Source of the DNA: JAJDNW01 sp039714495
Lineage (GTDB): Bacteria > Desulfobacterota > Desulfobacteria > Desulfobacterales > B30-G6
Direction of reading: 5' to 3'
NCBI GenBank assembly: GCA_039714495.1
Contig: JBDLJD010000064.1
Span: 1-23,315, forward strand
Length of the DNA stretch: 23,315 nt
In this document: positions 23,219-23,315 of the stretch, piece after piece
How positions within the stretch are numbered: the first letter of the stretch is position 1
How the letters are laid out: every line of letters begins with the position of its first letter
Notes under the pieces: generated by a model
What the model was told of the DNA's origin: nothing
Database searches by the model: none
The model's input: only the letters and a program-made list of their open reading frames with translations
Translations under genes and position numbers: made by a program

Positions 23219-23315
23219 GCAGTAGGGAGTAGGGAGAATTCCAGAGGTCAGAACCTCAGAGGACAGAGCCCCAGAAGACAGAAGAAGGAAGAACTTGGAC
23301 ATTGGAAATTCGTTA
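23203..23315. repeat. Composite heptad array at right edge; 65-bp direct repeat, copy 2
   Basis: Heptads AAGGAAA, GTAAGGA, GTAGGCA, GTAGGGA, GTAGGGA cover the 3' end of the NuoF-like gene and its TAG stop. They pass into CAGAGG-type units; 23221-23285 is identical to 20116-20180. The last ~30 bases (GACATTG, GAAATTC) resemble the GATGTTG family. The array runs off the window. Confidence 0.88.

Overview
The window looks like chromosomal DNA of an anaerobic, Gram-negative, Desulfobacterota-type bacterium (a Desulfobacteraceae or Desulfosarcinaceae-like sulfate reducer). This placement is an inference from gene content: a 2-oxoacid:ferredoxin oxidoreductase, a HydC/HydB-type (NuoE/NuoF-like) NAD module, several large sensor kinases, a sigma-54 activator, a lipoprotein, and long spacers full of short-period repeats. 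No 16S gene is present to confirm it.

Layout. Bases 1-572 are the 3' end of a 23S rRNA gene and a 5S rRNA gene, closed by a strong intrinsic terminator. At 805-3896 lie a membrane histidine kinase and an NtrC-type sigma-54 response regulator, ending in a perfect 20-bp hairpin shared with a convergent two-gene operon on the minus strand (7575-4036): a YajG-like lipoprotein and a dCache-HAMP-PAS hybrid histidine kinase. At 8029-12757 is a complete general L-amino-acid ABC transporter in the order aapJ, aapQ, aapM, aapP. A lower-GC ketoacyl-synthase III (FabH-like) gene follows 5 bp later. Convergent to it is a minus-strand pair for a 2-oxoacid:ferredoxin oxidoreductase (alpha, then a fused beta-gamma). 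Divergent from that pair is der (ribosome-assembly GTPase). Then come rarA (replication-fork AAA+ ATPase) and an overlapping cyclic-nucleotide-binding-fold protein. The window ends with a NuoE-like and a NuoF/HydB-like subunit whose catalytic partner, if any, lies beyond the right edge.

How the genes fit together. Amino-acid uptake by Aap, oxidation of 2-oxoacids to acyl-CoA with ferredoxin reduction, and ferredoxin/NAD(H) electron transfer by a HydBC-type module would make a coherent anaerobic amino-acid or organic-acid metabolism. The sequence shows the parts, not that they work together.

The most unusual aspect is the spacer DNA. Nearly every long spacer carries tandem or palindromic repeats with a period of 7 or 8 bp: several sequence-distinct heptad families (units such as GTAGGGA, AACATCG/GATGTTG, AACCCGN, CAGAGGW) and an 80-bp palindromic octad element built from CACGAAAN units, seen three times. 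The GTAGGGA array supplies the stop codon of der and of the NuoF-like gene, and an exact 65-bp copy of one composite array occurs twice, 3.1 kb apart. Other hairpin repeat families (GAA/TTC-loop, CAGGG...CCCTG, CCTCCCCC...GGGGGAGG) share the same spacers. No CRISPR array, tRNA, transposase or insertion sequence was seen.
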